The notes: a model not told the origin generated them from the sequence alone. A stretch of DNA of 64,000 nucleotides from Mariprofundus erugo (GCF_005818865.1 NZ_VBRY01000013.1:1-64000); one strand, 5' to 3'. Shown: positions 1 through 7,825, numbered from the stretch's first letter. A program made the numbers and translations.

Positions 1-50
1 CAATGCTGGAGAAGACTCGACACGTCCACAGTTCAAATAAAAATCACTAA

Positions 51-63
51 TTGTAAAGAACAA
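51..63 (-). promoter_or_regulatory. boxA-like antitermination site in an rRNA leader
   Basis: Read leftward this stretch is TTGTTCTTTACAA, close to the rRNA boxA core (TGCTCTTTAACA in E. coli). It lies between the leftward promoter cluster at 119-457 and the left edge of the window. The order promoter, boxA, leader is that of an rRNA operon, so a 16S gene is expected just left of base 1. The match to boxA is seen; its function is inferred. Confidence 0.6.
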
Positions 64-118
64 ACCAAACTTTTCTTCCGCTATCGGGCGGCTTGCGCTG
101 CCTGACTGCGGGCGGCGA

Positions 119-146
119 ACTATACGGTCGCCGTTCGAGGTGTCAA
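119..146 (-). promoter_or_regulatory. Leftward sigma70 promoter, rRNA-type, copy 1 (proximal)
   Basis: On the minus strand there is a perfect -35 TTGACA (141-146), a 16-base spacer and a -10 TATAGT (119-124), followed by a GC-rich discriminator TCGCCGCCC. A GC-rich discriminator is the hallmark of stringently controlled rRNA promoters. This is the best match of the four tandem copies and is nearest to the boxA-like site. Confidence 0.75.
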
Positions 147-224
147 CCTCTTTCTTCATCGCTCGTCCTTGCGAACCTGCTTTGAAGAACCTCGTTCACC
201 GTCTCCGGTTTGCGAGGGCGGCGA

Positions 225-252
225 ACATTAGCGCAGCGTTTCGAGCCGTCAA
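225..252 (-). promoter_or_regulatory. Leftward rRNA-type promoter, copy 2
   Basis: The minus strand carries -35 TTGACG (247-252), a 16-base spacer and -10 TAATGT (225-230), then the same TCGCCGCCCTCGC discriminator seen in the other copies. It lies 106 bases upstream of copy 1 and has the same spacer length. Confidence 0.65.
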
Positions 253-327
253 CCACTTTCTTTTGACGTCTCTGACTGGCTCGAAACTGCTGCTTTTCGA
301 ACCGGTCACCCTTTGCGAGGGCGGCGA

Positions 328-355
328 ACATTAGCGCCGCATTCCGAACCGTCAA
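328..355 (-). promoter_or_regulatory. Leftward rRNA-type promoter, copy 3
   Basis: The minus strand carries -35 TTGACG (350-355), a 16-base spacer and -10 TAATGT (328-333), followed by TCGCCGCCCTCGC. It lies 103 bases from copy 2, and much of the sequence between copies is also conserved, so the array arose by tandem duplication. Confidence 0.65.
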
Positions 356-429
356 CCACTTTCTTTGACGTTCCGAAACAGGTTAAAAACAACTGCTTTT
401 CAACCCGATCCCCTTTGCGAGGGCGGCGA

Positions 430-457
430 AACATAGCCTCAAGGACCCCACCGTCAA
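430..457 (-). promoter_or_regulatory. Leftward rRNA-type promoter, copy 4 (distal)
   Basis: The minus strand carries -35 TTGACG (452-457), a 16-base spacer and -10 TATGTT (430-435), with the shared GC-rich discriminator. It lies 102 bases from copy 3 and is the most diverged copy. Bases 458-581 hold nothing else recognisable apart from the ribosome-binding site of the next gene. Confidence 0.55.
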
Positions 458-581
458 CCGAAATCTTCACGCACATTTCCCCCATCAGGTTCTCATGCTG
501 TCATCAAGCTGCCATGCTGTTGAAATCATTGTGTAACTCATTTCAGCGAGGATTGCACTCACCCCCATGGAGATACACATC

Positions 582-2291
582 ATGTTAAACATTGAAGCAC
601 TGAGTCAAACATTCATGCCCGGCCTGACCGACAAACCCCTTGTCATCCGGAAATCACTACAGGCCATATTACGCTCTCTTTTCCATGAAAAGGAGCTCAA
701 CCGATTCCAGGCAAACTACCCTCACCTTGAAGGGCTGGATTTCGTCGAGCAATTACTCGATCACTTTGACGTCAGTTATTCACTACGTGGCAATGAGCGC
801 GAACGCATTCCACCGCATGGCAGAGTTGTTATTATAGCCAACCATCCTATCGGCACACTCGATGCCGCTGTACTCCTGCGCCTCATTGGTGAAATCCGGC
901 GTGATGTCAAAGCAGTCAGCAACCAACTGCTATCCGGACTTCAACCACTCTCCTCCCTGCTGCTTCCGGTGGATAACATGGGTGGTCGCAGCAGCAGGGA
1001 GCAACTAAAGGGAGTCTATCGACACCTGGAAAATGAGGGTGCCGTCATCATCTTTCCGGCCGGAGAGGTATCGCGCATGAGTCCGACCGGCATTAAGGAT
1101 GGCCACTGGCACAGTGGCTTTCTGCGCATTGCCACCGCCACGCGCGCCCCGATCCTCCCCGTCTGCATCGATGGGCGGAATTCCATGTTTTTCTATACAC
1201 TATCCATGCTATCCCGTCCCTTATCGACCCTGTGGCTCGTCCGCGAAATGTTCAAGCAATCGAATCGATCGCTCCACCTGTCCATAGGCAACCCCATCAC
1301 ATTTGAAAACTATCAGCGCACTCATCTGCCACTCAAGTCGTGCGCCAAACTATTTCAACGCCATGTATATCGAATCGGAAAACAGAAAGAACCGGTCTTT
1401 GCCACCCTGCGTGCCATTGCTCATCCCGAGGACAGGCAGCGCCTGCACAGGGAGATACAGCGCTGCACGCTTCTTGGAGAAACCGATGATGGCAAACAGA
1501 TCTATCTCTCAGACTTCAATCCTGACAGCTGCATCATGCGGGAGGTTGGTCGCTTGCGTGAAATTGCCTTTCGCGCCGTCGGAGAAGGAACCGGACTTCG
1601 CCGTGACACCGATCCTTTTGACCGCCATTGCCATCAGCTGATCCTGTGGGATGAGAGTGCACTTGAAATTGTCGGCGCCTACCGGCTGCGCGACACCTGC
1701 CATGCAGATCCGGCCAGTCTTTACAGCAACACACTGTTTCACTTTGAAGCAGGCATGCAGCCGATCATCCGCAATGGCCTGGAACTTGGCCGCAGCTTTG
1801 TTCAGCCCCGCTACTGGGGCAAGCGCAGCCTGGACTATCTCTGGTTCGGAATCGGCGCCTTTCTCCGCAACAATCCGCATTACCGCTATCTCTTCGGGCC
1901 AGTTAGCATCAGCAACAGCTATCCGGCCGCCGCCCTGGATATGCTCACCTGGTATTACAATCACTACTTCGGTACTGAAACAGCGCTGGCATATGCCCGT
2001 CTTCCCTACACACTCCTACCGCATACACAGCAACAAATGCGGGAGGTATTTCACGGCAATGACCGCAAACGTGACTTCGTCACGCTCAAAAGTCGCATGG
2101 GACACCTCGGATGCAGCATCCCTACCCTGCTTAAACAGTACAGTGAGTTGTGTGAGACAGGCGGAGTCAGCATGCCTGCCTTCAATATCGACCCCGACTT
2201 CAGCAATTGCGTGGACGCCCTCGTCGTACTCGATCTTGAACGGCTAAAACCTTCAAAGCGTAACCGCTACATCCACAACGATACAAAGTGA
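582..2291 (+). CDS. Bifunctional acyltransferase, OlsF-like (LPLAT plus OlsB-type GNAT)
   Basis: This 569-residue protein joins two acyltransferase modules. Residues about 60-260 form a PlsC-type lysophospholipid acyltransferase domain, with NHPIGTLD at 87-94 and FPAGE near 158. Residues about 290-490 resemble the hemolysin/OlsB N-acyltransferase fold. In OlsF enzymes such a fusion performs both the N-acylation and O-acylation steps of ornithine or related aminolipid synthesis at the inner membrane. The product here is inferred from domain order only. An ATG at 567 is in frame, but GGAGA (569-573) overlaps it and is well placed for the ATG at 582. The gene heads a short rightward run. Confidence 0.75.
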   Translation: MLNIEALSQTFMPGLTDKPLVIRKSLQAILRSLFHEKELNRFQANYPHLEGLDFVEQLLDHFDVSYSLRGNERERIPPHGRVVIIANHPIGTLDAAVLLRLIGEIRRDVKAVSNQLLSGLQPLSSLLLPVDNMGGRSSREQLKGVYRHLENEGAVIIFPAGEVSRMSPTGIKDGHWHSGFLRIATATRAPILPVCIDGRNSMFFYTLSMLSRPLSTLWLVREMFKQSNRSLHLSIGNPITFENYQRTHLPLKSCAKLFQRHVYRIGKQKEPVFATLRAIAHPEDRQRLHREIQRCTLLGETDDGKQIYLSDFNPDSCIMREVGRLREIAFRAVGEGTGLRRDTDPFDRHCHQLILWDESALEIVGAYRLRDTCHADPASLYSNTLFHFEAGMQPIIRNGLELGRSFVQPRYWGKRSLDYLWFGIGAFLRNNPHYRYLFGPVSISNSYPAAALDMLTWYYNHYFGTETALAYARLPYTLLPHTQQQMREVFHGNDRKRDFVTLKSRMGHLGCSIPTLLKQYSELCETGGVSMPAFNIDPDFSNCVDALVVLDLERLKPSKRNRYIHNDTK

Positions 2292-2330
2292 CAGGTTGCC
2301 AGCCTCCTGACGCCCTCATATCCTTGTCAG

Positions 2331-3047
2331 ATGAACTTCCTCGTCATTCAGCATCTTGATATTGAGCCCCCCGGCCTGATCGGAGAGCTACTGCAGAAGG
2401 CCGGCCACAGCATACAAACAGTCCACATCAACCGTGGCGAAGAGCTGCCAGCCGATAGCGCACATATGGATGGCATCGTGATAATGGGAGGCCCTCAGTC
2501 CGCCAATGACAGTCACCTCTGTTATATAAGAGACGAACTGCAATGGCTGGCAGCCCGAATCGATGAAGGCTTACCCATGATTGGCATCTGCCTGGGAGCT
2601 CAGCTGATGGCCAAAGCATCCGGAGCGCATATCCTGCGTTCGCCGGTTCGGGAGCTTGGCTGGTTTCCGGTCTACCGGACCATGGCAACAGCAACCGACC
2701 CGCTCTTTTCAGCCATGACAGACGGGCAGGTTGTATTCCAGTGGCATGGAGAAACATTCTCCATCAGCGATAGCATGACCCTGCTGGCCACCCATCCGGA
2801 TGTACCGGCGCAGGCATTCCGCCTGGGCCAAGCGCAGTACGGCCTGCAATTTCATATCGAAATCGATGCAGCCGTCATTGAACAGTGGATCGATTACGGT
2901 GAAAGTGAACGCAACCACCTGGGCCAGGCAGGCATCCTGAATATGAGAATGGCCATCGACGAGCTGATGCCGACGGCGCACCGTTTTTGCACAACGCTCG
3001 TCAACAGCTGGCTTGAACAGATTCACCCCTCAACAGAGAGAGCGTGA
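2331..3047 (+). CDS. Class I glutamine amidotransferase (GMP synthase-like)
   Basis: This 238-residue protein is a free-standing class I glutamine amidotransferase. It has the nucleophile elbow GICLGAQ with Cys87 and the catalytic dyad in FHIE (His175, Glu177). Such domains hydrolyse glutamine and pass ammonia to a partner, or act as gamma-glutamyl peptidases; no synthetase domain is fused and the substrate is unknown. The start follows the upstream gene by 39 bases in the same direction, so cotranscription is likely, although no clear ribosome-binding site precedes the ATG. Confidence 0.85.
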   Translation: MNFLVIQHLDIEPPGLIGELLQKAGHSIQTVHINRGEELPADSAHMDGIVIMGGPQSANDSHLCYIRDELQWLAARIDEGLPMIGICLGAQLMAKASGAHILRSPVRELGWFPVYRTMATATDPLFSAMTDGQVVFQWHGETFSISDSMTLLATHPDVPAQAFRLGQAQYGLQFHIEIDAAVIEQWIDYGESERNHLGQAGILNMRMAIDELMPTAHRFCTTLVNSWLEQIHPSTERA

Positions 3048-3084
3048 CATTTACCCCGACTGCCAGCCGATCATCACACAACCA

Positions 3085-3180
3085 TCAAAGCCTTGACAGA
3101 AAATCCATCAGCCCCATCAGTGCGACCACAAACAGCATCGCCCCCGCCACTTTCACGCGCTCACTGAAAACAAAACCCAT
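3085..3180 (-). CDS. Hidden 31-residue single-pass membrane peptide
   Basis: The minus strand encodes 31 residues beginning MGFVFSERVKV and ending DFLSRL, with one hydrophobic segment (about residues 12-26) flanked by charged residues. A strong ribosome-binding site GGAGGT lies 5 bases before the ATG. No family is recognised. It sits directly beside the first hairpin-chain repeat, whose TTAA end is 18 bases upstream of its start codon. Small size means coding status rests on the ribosome-binding site and the amphipathic layout. Confidence 0.55.
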   Translation of the reverse strand: MGFVFSERVKVAGAMLFVVALMGLMDFLSRL

Positions 3181-3197
3181 CACACACCTCCAGTTCA

Positions 3198-3355
3198 TTA
3201 AGGAAGCGCTGATTCATTCGGCGCTTCCGAGCGAGCCATGGACGGCTCGCCAAATCAGACGCGTAAGTGCCTGATTTGTAAGCAAAGACAAAACCACGCT
3301 TTTGTCTTTGCGAACTGATTTTTGCCAGGAGGGCAATAAATCAGCATCTCCTTAA
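3198..3355 (+). repeat. Hairpin-chain repeat, short form (158 bases), copy A
   Basis: The element starts TTAAGGAAGCGCTGATT and ends AATCAGCATCTCCTTAA, which are imperfect terminal inverted repeats beginning and ending in TTAA. Inside, successive palindromes follow one another: GCGCTGATT-CGGCGC, GCGAGCC-GGCTCGC, AAATCAG-CTGATTT, GCAAAGACAAAA-TTTTGTCTTTGC, and a terminal CTGATTTTTGCC hairpin. No open reading frame looks real. It is abutted by copy B, sharing one TTAA. The structure suggests a MITE or REP-like unit. Confidence 0.85.
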
Positions 3356-3578
3356 GGAAGCGCTGATTCATTCGGCGCTTCCGAGCGAGCCATGGACGGC
3401 TCGCCAAATCAGACGCGTAAGCGCCTGATTTGTAAGCAAAGACAAAATGACTCGGGCATCATGCCCTCGCCCTGCGGGCGGCCGTTGGCCGTCCAATCGG
3501 CTTCCTGCCTCTTTGTCACGCTTTTGTCTTTGCGAACTGATTTTTTGCCAGGAAGGCAATAAATCAGCATCTCCTTAA
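3352..3578 (+). repeat. Hairpin-chain repeat, long form (227 bases), copy B
   Basis: This is the same element as copy A with about 70 extra bases (TGACTCGGGCATCATGCC and GC-rich hairpins) between the two arms of the GCAAAGACAAAA palindrome. It shares the TTAA at 3352-3355 with copy A, so the two lie in direct tandem. The added block recurs in the copies at 54626 and 56936, which makes it a stable subtype rather than a chance insertion. Confidence 0.85.
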
Positions 3579-3645
3579 TCTACCCGACCATCATCAGCCA
3601 TAGAGATGTCAGAGGTGTGTCAGGGCGAAGTCAGCAGCGTGACAG

Positions 3646-3677
3646 AAAAAAAACAGGGCCCTGCATGCAGGGCCCTG
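3646..3677 (-). terminator. Rho-independent terminator of ssb
   Basis: A near-perfect palindrome CAGGGCCCTG-CATG-CAGGGCCCTG (3654-3677) is followed on the minus strand by eight T. It lies just after the ssb stop codon. Confidence 0.85.
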
Positions 3678-3711
3678 TAAGTGGAGCGATGTAATTGATC
3701 GATGGTCTATT

Positions 3712-4251
3712 TCAGAACGGAATATCGTCGTCAATCGGCACATCGCCGAAATCAGGACCACTGGCAAACGGATCATACCCGCGTGACGGCGCACCACCAC
3801 CACCGCCATGCGTCGGGAAGCCGCCACCCTGATTACCACCACGCGACTGACCGCCAAAATCATTATTACCCGAGTAGCCGCCACCGGAAAAACCACCACC
3901 TGATGCAGCGCCGCCGCCACCGCCCGCACCACCGCCAAGCATTTTCATTTCGCTGGCACGAATTTCGGTGGTATATTGATCCTGCCCTTCCTTATTGGTC
4001 CACTTGCGGGTCTCGATCTTGCCCTCGATATAGACGCGGGCGCCCTTGGTCAGGTATTTGGCAGCGATTTCACCAAGCTTCCCCCAGATCACAACACGGT
4101 GCCACTCGGTTCGCTCCTGCTGTTCGCCTGTCCGGCTTTTGAATTTCTCGGTCGTCGCCAGACGCAAATTACATACGCAGGTACCATCCTGGGTATAACG
4201 TGTTTCCGGGTCAGCCCCCAGATTTCCGATCAGAATTGCTTTGTTCAGCAT
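3712..4251 (-). CDS. ssb: Single-stranded DNA-binding protein
   Basis: This 179-residue protein has the SSB architecture. An OB-fold occupies about residues 1-110 and begins MLNKAILIGNLGADPE. A glycine-rich disordered linker runs about 112-165, and the acidic tail DDDIPF, the docking peptide for repair and replication partners, closes the protein. It coats single-stranded DNA as a tetramer. A GAGAGGG ribosome-binding site lies 5 bases before the ATG, and a strong terminator follows the stop. Length and tail are typical. Confidence 0.96.
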   Translation of the reverse strand: MLNKAILIGNLGADPETRYTQDGTCVCNLRLATTEKFKSRTGEQQERTEWHRVVIWGKLGEIAAKYLTKGARVYIEGKIETRKWTNKEGQDQYTTEIRASEMKMLGGGAGGGGGAASGGGFSGGGYSGNNDFGGQSRGGNQGGGFPTHGGGGGAPSRGYDPFASGPDFGDVPIDDDIPF

Positions 4252-4325
4252 ATTAACCCTCTCTCTGATAACAAAGGCGCGACACTAGAAAGCCCCCCCG
4301 CAAATCGCAACGGTGAAATCACCCA

Positions 4326-4880
4326 TCACGCCTCTTTCCATTTAATCGAACAGCCGATGGTCGGATGCTGCGGCGATGGCGGGTTTTCACCGGAGATCAT
4401 CAACTCCGCAGCCATCAGCAGCTCCTGCCGCGTCACCTTCGCCTCATCTTTCCATGCATCATCGATACGTCCGTGATAATAAAGACGTCCATGACGATCA
4501 AACATATATATATCCGGCGTACACTGGGCCTCAAATGCCCGGGCAACCGTCTGGGTCGGATCGGCCAGGTAAGGAAAAGCAATCCCCCACTCGGCAACCT
4601 TCTCCTGCATCGCAGCGACACTGTCAGCAGGATAATCCGGGTGAATATTCGGATTAATCGCAACCGTCTGTATACCCATTGCCGCGAGTTCGGCTGCATG
4701 CCGGATCAATCGCGGCCAGACAGCCAGCGCATAAGGACAATGATTGCAGGTAAAGACCACCAGCAAACCTTCACTGCCGGCCAGTTCAGTCAGACGAACA
4801 TCACAACCGGCCAGATCACTCAACACCATATCCGGCAGACTCCAGCCGGAATCAACATGTACAGATGCTACCAGAGCCAT
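4326..4880 (-). CDS. Thioredoxin-like redoxin family protein
   Basis: This 184-residue protein has a thioredoxin/AhpC-TSA type fold with the vicinal thiol motif TCNHCPY (Cys45 and Cys48) and a later EAQCTPD segment near the cis-proline position. Family members are peroxiredoxin-like or thiol-disulfide proteins of uncertain substrate. No signal peptide is evident, so it is probably cytoplasmic. The longer in-frame start at 4949 would overlap the SirB2 gene; GGGGAG 9 bases before the ATG at 4880 favours the shorter form used here. Confidence 0.8.
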   Translation of the reverse strand: MALVASVHVDSGWSLPDMVLSDLAGCDVRLTELAGSEGLLVVFTCNHCPYALAVWPRLIRHAAELAAMGIQTVAINPNIHPDYPADSVAAMQEKVAEWGIAFPYLADPTQTVARAFEAQCTPDIYMFDRHGRLYYHGRIDDAWKDEAKVTRQELLMAAELMISGENPPSPQHPTIGCSIKWKEA

Positions 4881-4905
4881 TTCAAACATCTCCCCGTTAC
4901 AGATT

Positions 4906-5280
4906 TCACAACCACGGCCATATCTGCATGGTGTGGGCGACAGCAACAATATAACCCATCACCAGCAGAGCAATGATAAAACTCACCCGGTTGATCCGGC
5001 GATCACCGCGATATTGAAGTGCAACAAAACCGAACAGAATATAGACCACGATAGCCGCCAGCTTTGCCGCCAGCCAGCCATCCGCCCACGGGGCAACATG
5101 CCAGAGATAAGCCAGAACCACGCCACTGATGAGCAGCAAGGTATCGATCGTATCAGGAATAAGACGGCCGGCCCGACGGGAATCCACCGGCCTCCCCGAC
5201 CACATACGCACACCACGCCAGGTAAAAAGCGCCAGTGATATCACCACAAGTGTCACATGCAAAAGCAACAGCCCGCTCAT
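4906..5280 (-). CDS. SirB2 family integral membrane protein
   Basis: This 124-residue protein consists of about four transmembrane helices with short loops and matches the SirB2 family in size and pattern, including RAGRLIPDTIDTLLL and AKLAAIVVYI. SirB was named from Salmonella invasion regulation, but the molecular role of SirB2 is not established. It precedes the thioredoxin-like gene by 25 bases on the same strand, so the two may be cotranscribed. Confidence 0.8.
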   Translation of the reverse strand: MSGLLLLHVTLVVISLALFTWRGVRMWSGRPVDSRRAGRLIPDTIDTLLLISGVVLAYLWHVAPWADGWLAAKLAAIVVYILFGFVALQYRGDRRINRVSFIIALLVMGYIVAVAHTMQIWPWL

Positions 5281-5401
5281 AACCGGGAACCCTGCATCAA
5301 AGTATCGACATGCAAAACATTTTCCACCTTACGAGCATATCCACTCACCCATCCTCATCAATTCAACCTGAATCATACGCAACAAGATGCAAAAAATGCA
5401 C

Positions 5402-5429
5402 TTGCATGATGAAAGCCGGCCCCTATATT
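5402..5429 (+). promoter_or_regulatory. Probable sigma70 promoter of the delta carbonic anhydrase gene
   Basis: TTGCAT (5402-5407), a 16-base spacer and TATATT (5424-5429) lie 65 bases before the start codon. A short GCGCAGCA-TGCTGCCGCGC hairpin falls in the predicted leader. Confidence 0.5.
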
Positions 5430-5493
5430 CGATTCCGCGCAGCAACTCTGCTGCCGCGCTAACCTGAGGGAATATTCATATGGGAGGATTACA

Positions 5494-6393
5494 ATGAAAC
5501 ACATTGCAATAGCAATGGCTGCCAGCGCCTTGCTGGTCGCACCGGCAATCGCCAGCGAACATGGTGGCCATGCAGAAGCAGGCGCACATGGCGAAATGAC
5601 CACGGTTGCGACAGATCAGATGATCGCCAAACAGCGCGAACTGCTGGCTACCAACACCAGGGGCAAGGGTTTCGGCCCGCAGTCACCACGTGACATCGAC
5701 TCCGCAGCCGGCAACAACAACCGCATGTTCAACGCTGCACCTGCATTCACCGAAATGAATCTGTGCAATATCCACTTTCATAAAAATGCCGAGCACAAGG
5801 CCAAAGACTTCTCGATCTATGCCGGTAACGGTGATGGCCATGGTTACCGCAGTGGCTACAAGTTTGACACGTCAGGCCTGAGCAAAGCCGAGCTGACCCC
5901 GATCAAACACGAAGTGTGCAACAGCCATCATGGCGACGGCTCACTGCAGGTCGGTGACACCATCGAAGTTCACTACGTACACTCAACCGCACAGGTCACA
6001 CCTGGCCCTACGCTGAACTCATGCCTGAGCGAAGCGATCAAGAACCCGCAGCTGCGTGTTGAAACCCAGGTCTATGTACTTGTGAACGACAAGCATGCCC
6101 TGGACTTCGGCAAACTGACCAAGTACAGCAAAAACAAAGGCGGCCTTTATCAGGCCACCGGCATCCCTGCCGATACAGGCACACCGGTTCAATATGAAGG
6201 CTCCACCACCGGTCCTGGCTACAATGAAAACGGCTCACCGTTCCAGGTTACCTGGAGTGTACGCCCTCATGTTGCCAAGGTGAATATTGCAACCGTCGGC
6301 AAGTGGTGTGAAAAGAATGACTTCAACGAAGACCACGGCCATGGCGTAAGAAACCTCGTCATCAACCCTGACCTGCTGTCGAAGATCGACTGA
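5494..6393 (+). CDS. Delta-class carbonic anhydrase, exported
   Basis: This 299-residue protein starts with a signal peptide (residues 1 to about 20, ending APAIA-S) and then a His-rich linker. The central block MNLCNIHFHKNAEHK (88-102), followed by HEVCNSHHGDG near 139-149, matches delta carbonic anhydrases first known from diatoms and also found in proteobacteria; His94 and His96 are candidate zinc ligands. The enzyme would interconvert CO2 and bicarbonate in the periplasm, supporting autotrophic carbon supply. Further cysteines near 176 and 273 could form disulfides. GGGAGGA precedes the ATG, and a strong terminator makes it monocistronic. Metal choice cannot be read. Confidence 0.75.
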   Translation: MKHIAIAMAASALLVAPAIASEHGGHAEAGAHGEMTTVATDQMIAKQRELLATNTRGKGFGPQSPRDIDSAAGNNNRMFNAAPAFTEMNLCNIHFHKNAEHKAKDFSIYAGNGDGHGYRSGYKFDTSGLSKAELTPIKHEVCNSHHGDGSLQVGDTIEVHYVHSTAQVTPGPTLNSCLSEAIKNPQLRVETQVYVLVNDKHALDFGKLTKYSKNKGGLYQATGIPADTGTPVQYEGSTTGPGYNENGSPFQVTWSVRPHVAKVNIATVGKWCEKNDFNEDHGHGVRNLVINPDLLSKID

Positions 6394-6411
6394 TCGCTGA
6401 TACCGGCCATA

Positions 6412-6445
6412 AAAGCCGTCTCCCTCGCGGAGGCGGCTTTTTTTT
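6412..6445 (+). terminator. Rho-independent terminator after carbonic anhydrase
   Basis: The stem AAGCCGTCTCC-CTCGC-GGAGGCGGCTT is followed by a run of eight T. Bases 6446-6659 hold no convincing gene. Confidence 0.9.
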
Positions 6446-6659
6446 GCTTTCAACGACGGTAAAGGTGTGCATTGCCATGCCGGACAATCCATCAGCACAG
6501 CAAAAACATCGCTGTAGCCCTGCTTGCAAAACCGGTCGATGAGCACACCGCATCATGCAAATCAGCCGGGAGAACGGCATCCAATCCGGCGATCCCGCCC
6601 GGGCGATCCAATGCCCTGACACTGAACAGATCCCCCCCATCACCGTGATCTCTACGCTG

Positions 6660-7820
6660 TCATAACTCCAGTGGAATCAGCACAGAAACGGCAAGCCCAT
6701 GCGGTTCGACATTGGCCAGCTGTACGCTCCCGCCATGGGCCTCGGCAAGCTCCTTGACAATGGCCAGCCCGAGCCCGTGGCCGCCATACTCACGACTGCG
6801 GGCCTTATCCACACGATAAAAGCGCTCTGTGACACGATTGAGATGCTTGTCCGGAATACCCGGCCCGTTGTCCTGCACGGACAGATGCGCCATGTTATCG
6901 CCATGCGTCTGCAGAGATAGCAGCACAACCCCTCCCTTCGGAGCATACTGGACGGCATTTTCCAGCAGGTTTCTGACAATCCGCTCAAAGCTGTCCACAT
7001 CCATGCGCAGAGCAGGCAACATCTCATCAAGCTGACAACGAACGTCGACCGCCTTACCATCAACCGCCATCTTCAACATATCGAGCACCTGCCTGATCAC
7101 ATCGTCTGCCTGACAGAAGGCATCGGGATCGCTACCGGCAAACTCAATCTGATCAAGCGTCAGCATGGACTCCAGCAGATGGTTTACGTGCTTGGCCTCA
7201 TCAGCTATCACCTGAATCGCCTCCTGGCGAAATTCATCATCCTGACCAAAGCGCTGCAGACTCCGGGCATAGCCAAGCAGAGATGTCAGTGGTGTTTTAA
7301 GGTCATGCATCAGATTGGCCATAAAACTGCGCCGCTGCACTTCAAGCCTGTGCTTGTCGGTAATATCCATACAGAGCAGCAGCGACTGCCCGCCACTAAG
7401 CCTGGCAATGCGTGGCGATAATGTTCGATCACCCACCTGCATATCCGGCAACACCATGCGCTCAGGCAGCAGAGCAACAGCAGCCTGCCAGGCCTCGAAC
7501 CAGTCGTTATCGCGATAAAAGAACATAAACGGCTGCGGCAGCACCAACTCTGATGCATGAAATAGTGTTCGTGCACGAGCATTGGCCGCGACCACCCTTC
7601 CCTTGTCATCAATACGAAGGATGGCTTCATCAATGGCAGACAGACACTCGTCGAAACTCCCCTGTGAAGACTGCTCCCTGCTACCGGAAACCTCCCTCAG
7701 GCGCCTGATCACCTCTTTATAGCGACGAATCTGACGACGCATGCTGTAGTCCGAAAAGAACCAGGTCACAGCCATGGCAGCCATCGCAGGCAACAGCAAT
7801 GACGCTCCACTAACCTGCAT
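6660..7820 (-). CDS. phoR: Phosphate regulon sensor histidine kinase PhoR
   Basis: This 386-residue kinase has one N-terminal membrane segment (about 5-22), a PAS-like region (about 55-155), a HisKA domain with phosphorylated His172 in MHDLKTPLTS, and an HATPase domain with NLLENAVQYA, DNGPGIP and GGHGLGLAI. The single membrane segment and lack of a large periplasmic domain are typical of PhoR, which senses phosphate through PstSCAB-PhoU. The start at 7820 lies 5 bases after the phoB stop; an upstream in-frame start would lie inside phoB. Coupled translation with phoB is likely. Confidence 0.92.
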   Translation of the reverse strand: MQVSGASLLLPAMAAMAVTWFFSDYSMRRQIRRYKEVIRRLREVSGSREQSSQGSFDECLSAIDEAILRIDDKGRVVAANARARTLFHASELVLPQPFMFFYRDNDWFEAWQAAVALLPERMVLPDMQVGDRTLSPRIARLSGGQSLLLCMDITDKHRLEVQRRSFMANLMHDLKTPLTSLLGYARSLQRFGQDDEFRQEAIQVIADEAKHVNHLLESMLTLDQIEFAGSDPDAFCQADDVIRQVLDMLKMAVDGKAVDVRCQLDEMLPALRMDVDSFERIVRNLLENAVQYAPKGGVVLLSLQTHGDNMAHLSVQDNGPGIPDKHLNRVTERFYRVDKARSREYGGHGLGLAIVKELAEAHGGSVQLANVEPHGLAVSVLIPLEL

Positions 7821-7825
7821 GGCAG

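Noticed and set aside
100-460. CRISPR-like spaced repeats near the left edge
   Set aside because: The repeated unit is a promoter with conserved -35, -10 and discriminator, and the spacing of about 103 bases is far too long; intervening sequences are also related to each other.
140-588. Short open frames on both strands in the first 590 bases
   Set aside because: They run across the tandem promoter copies, lack ribosome-binding sites and simply repeat with the promoter unit.
3044-3274. Plus-strand frame of 76 codons overlapping the glutamine amidotransferase stop
   Set aside because: It has no ribosome-binding site, runs into the hairpin repeat, and overlaps the better-supported minus-strand 31-residue gene.
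3368-3559. Frames inside the hairpin repeats that encode similar peptides at several sites
   Set aside because: The similarity follows from the repeated DNA and palindromes; frames are broken by the long-form insert and no ribosome-binding site is kept.
6362-6643. Minus-strand frame of 93 codons after the carbonic anhydrase
   Set aside because: It spans the carbonic anhydrase terminator, overlaps the end of that gene and shows no protein-like features.
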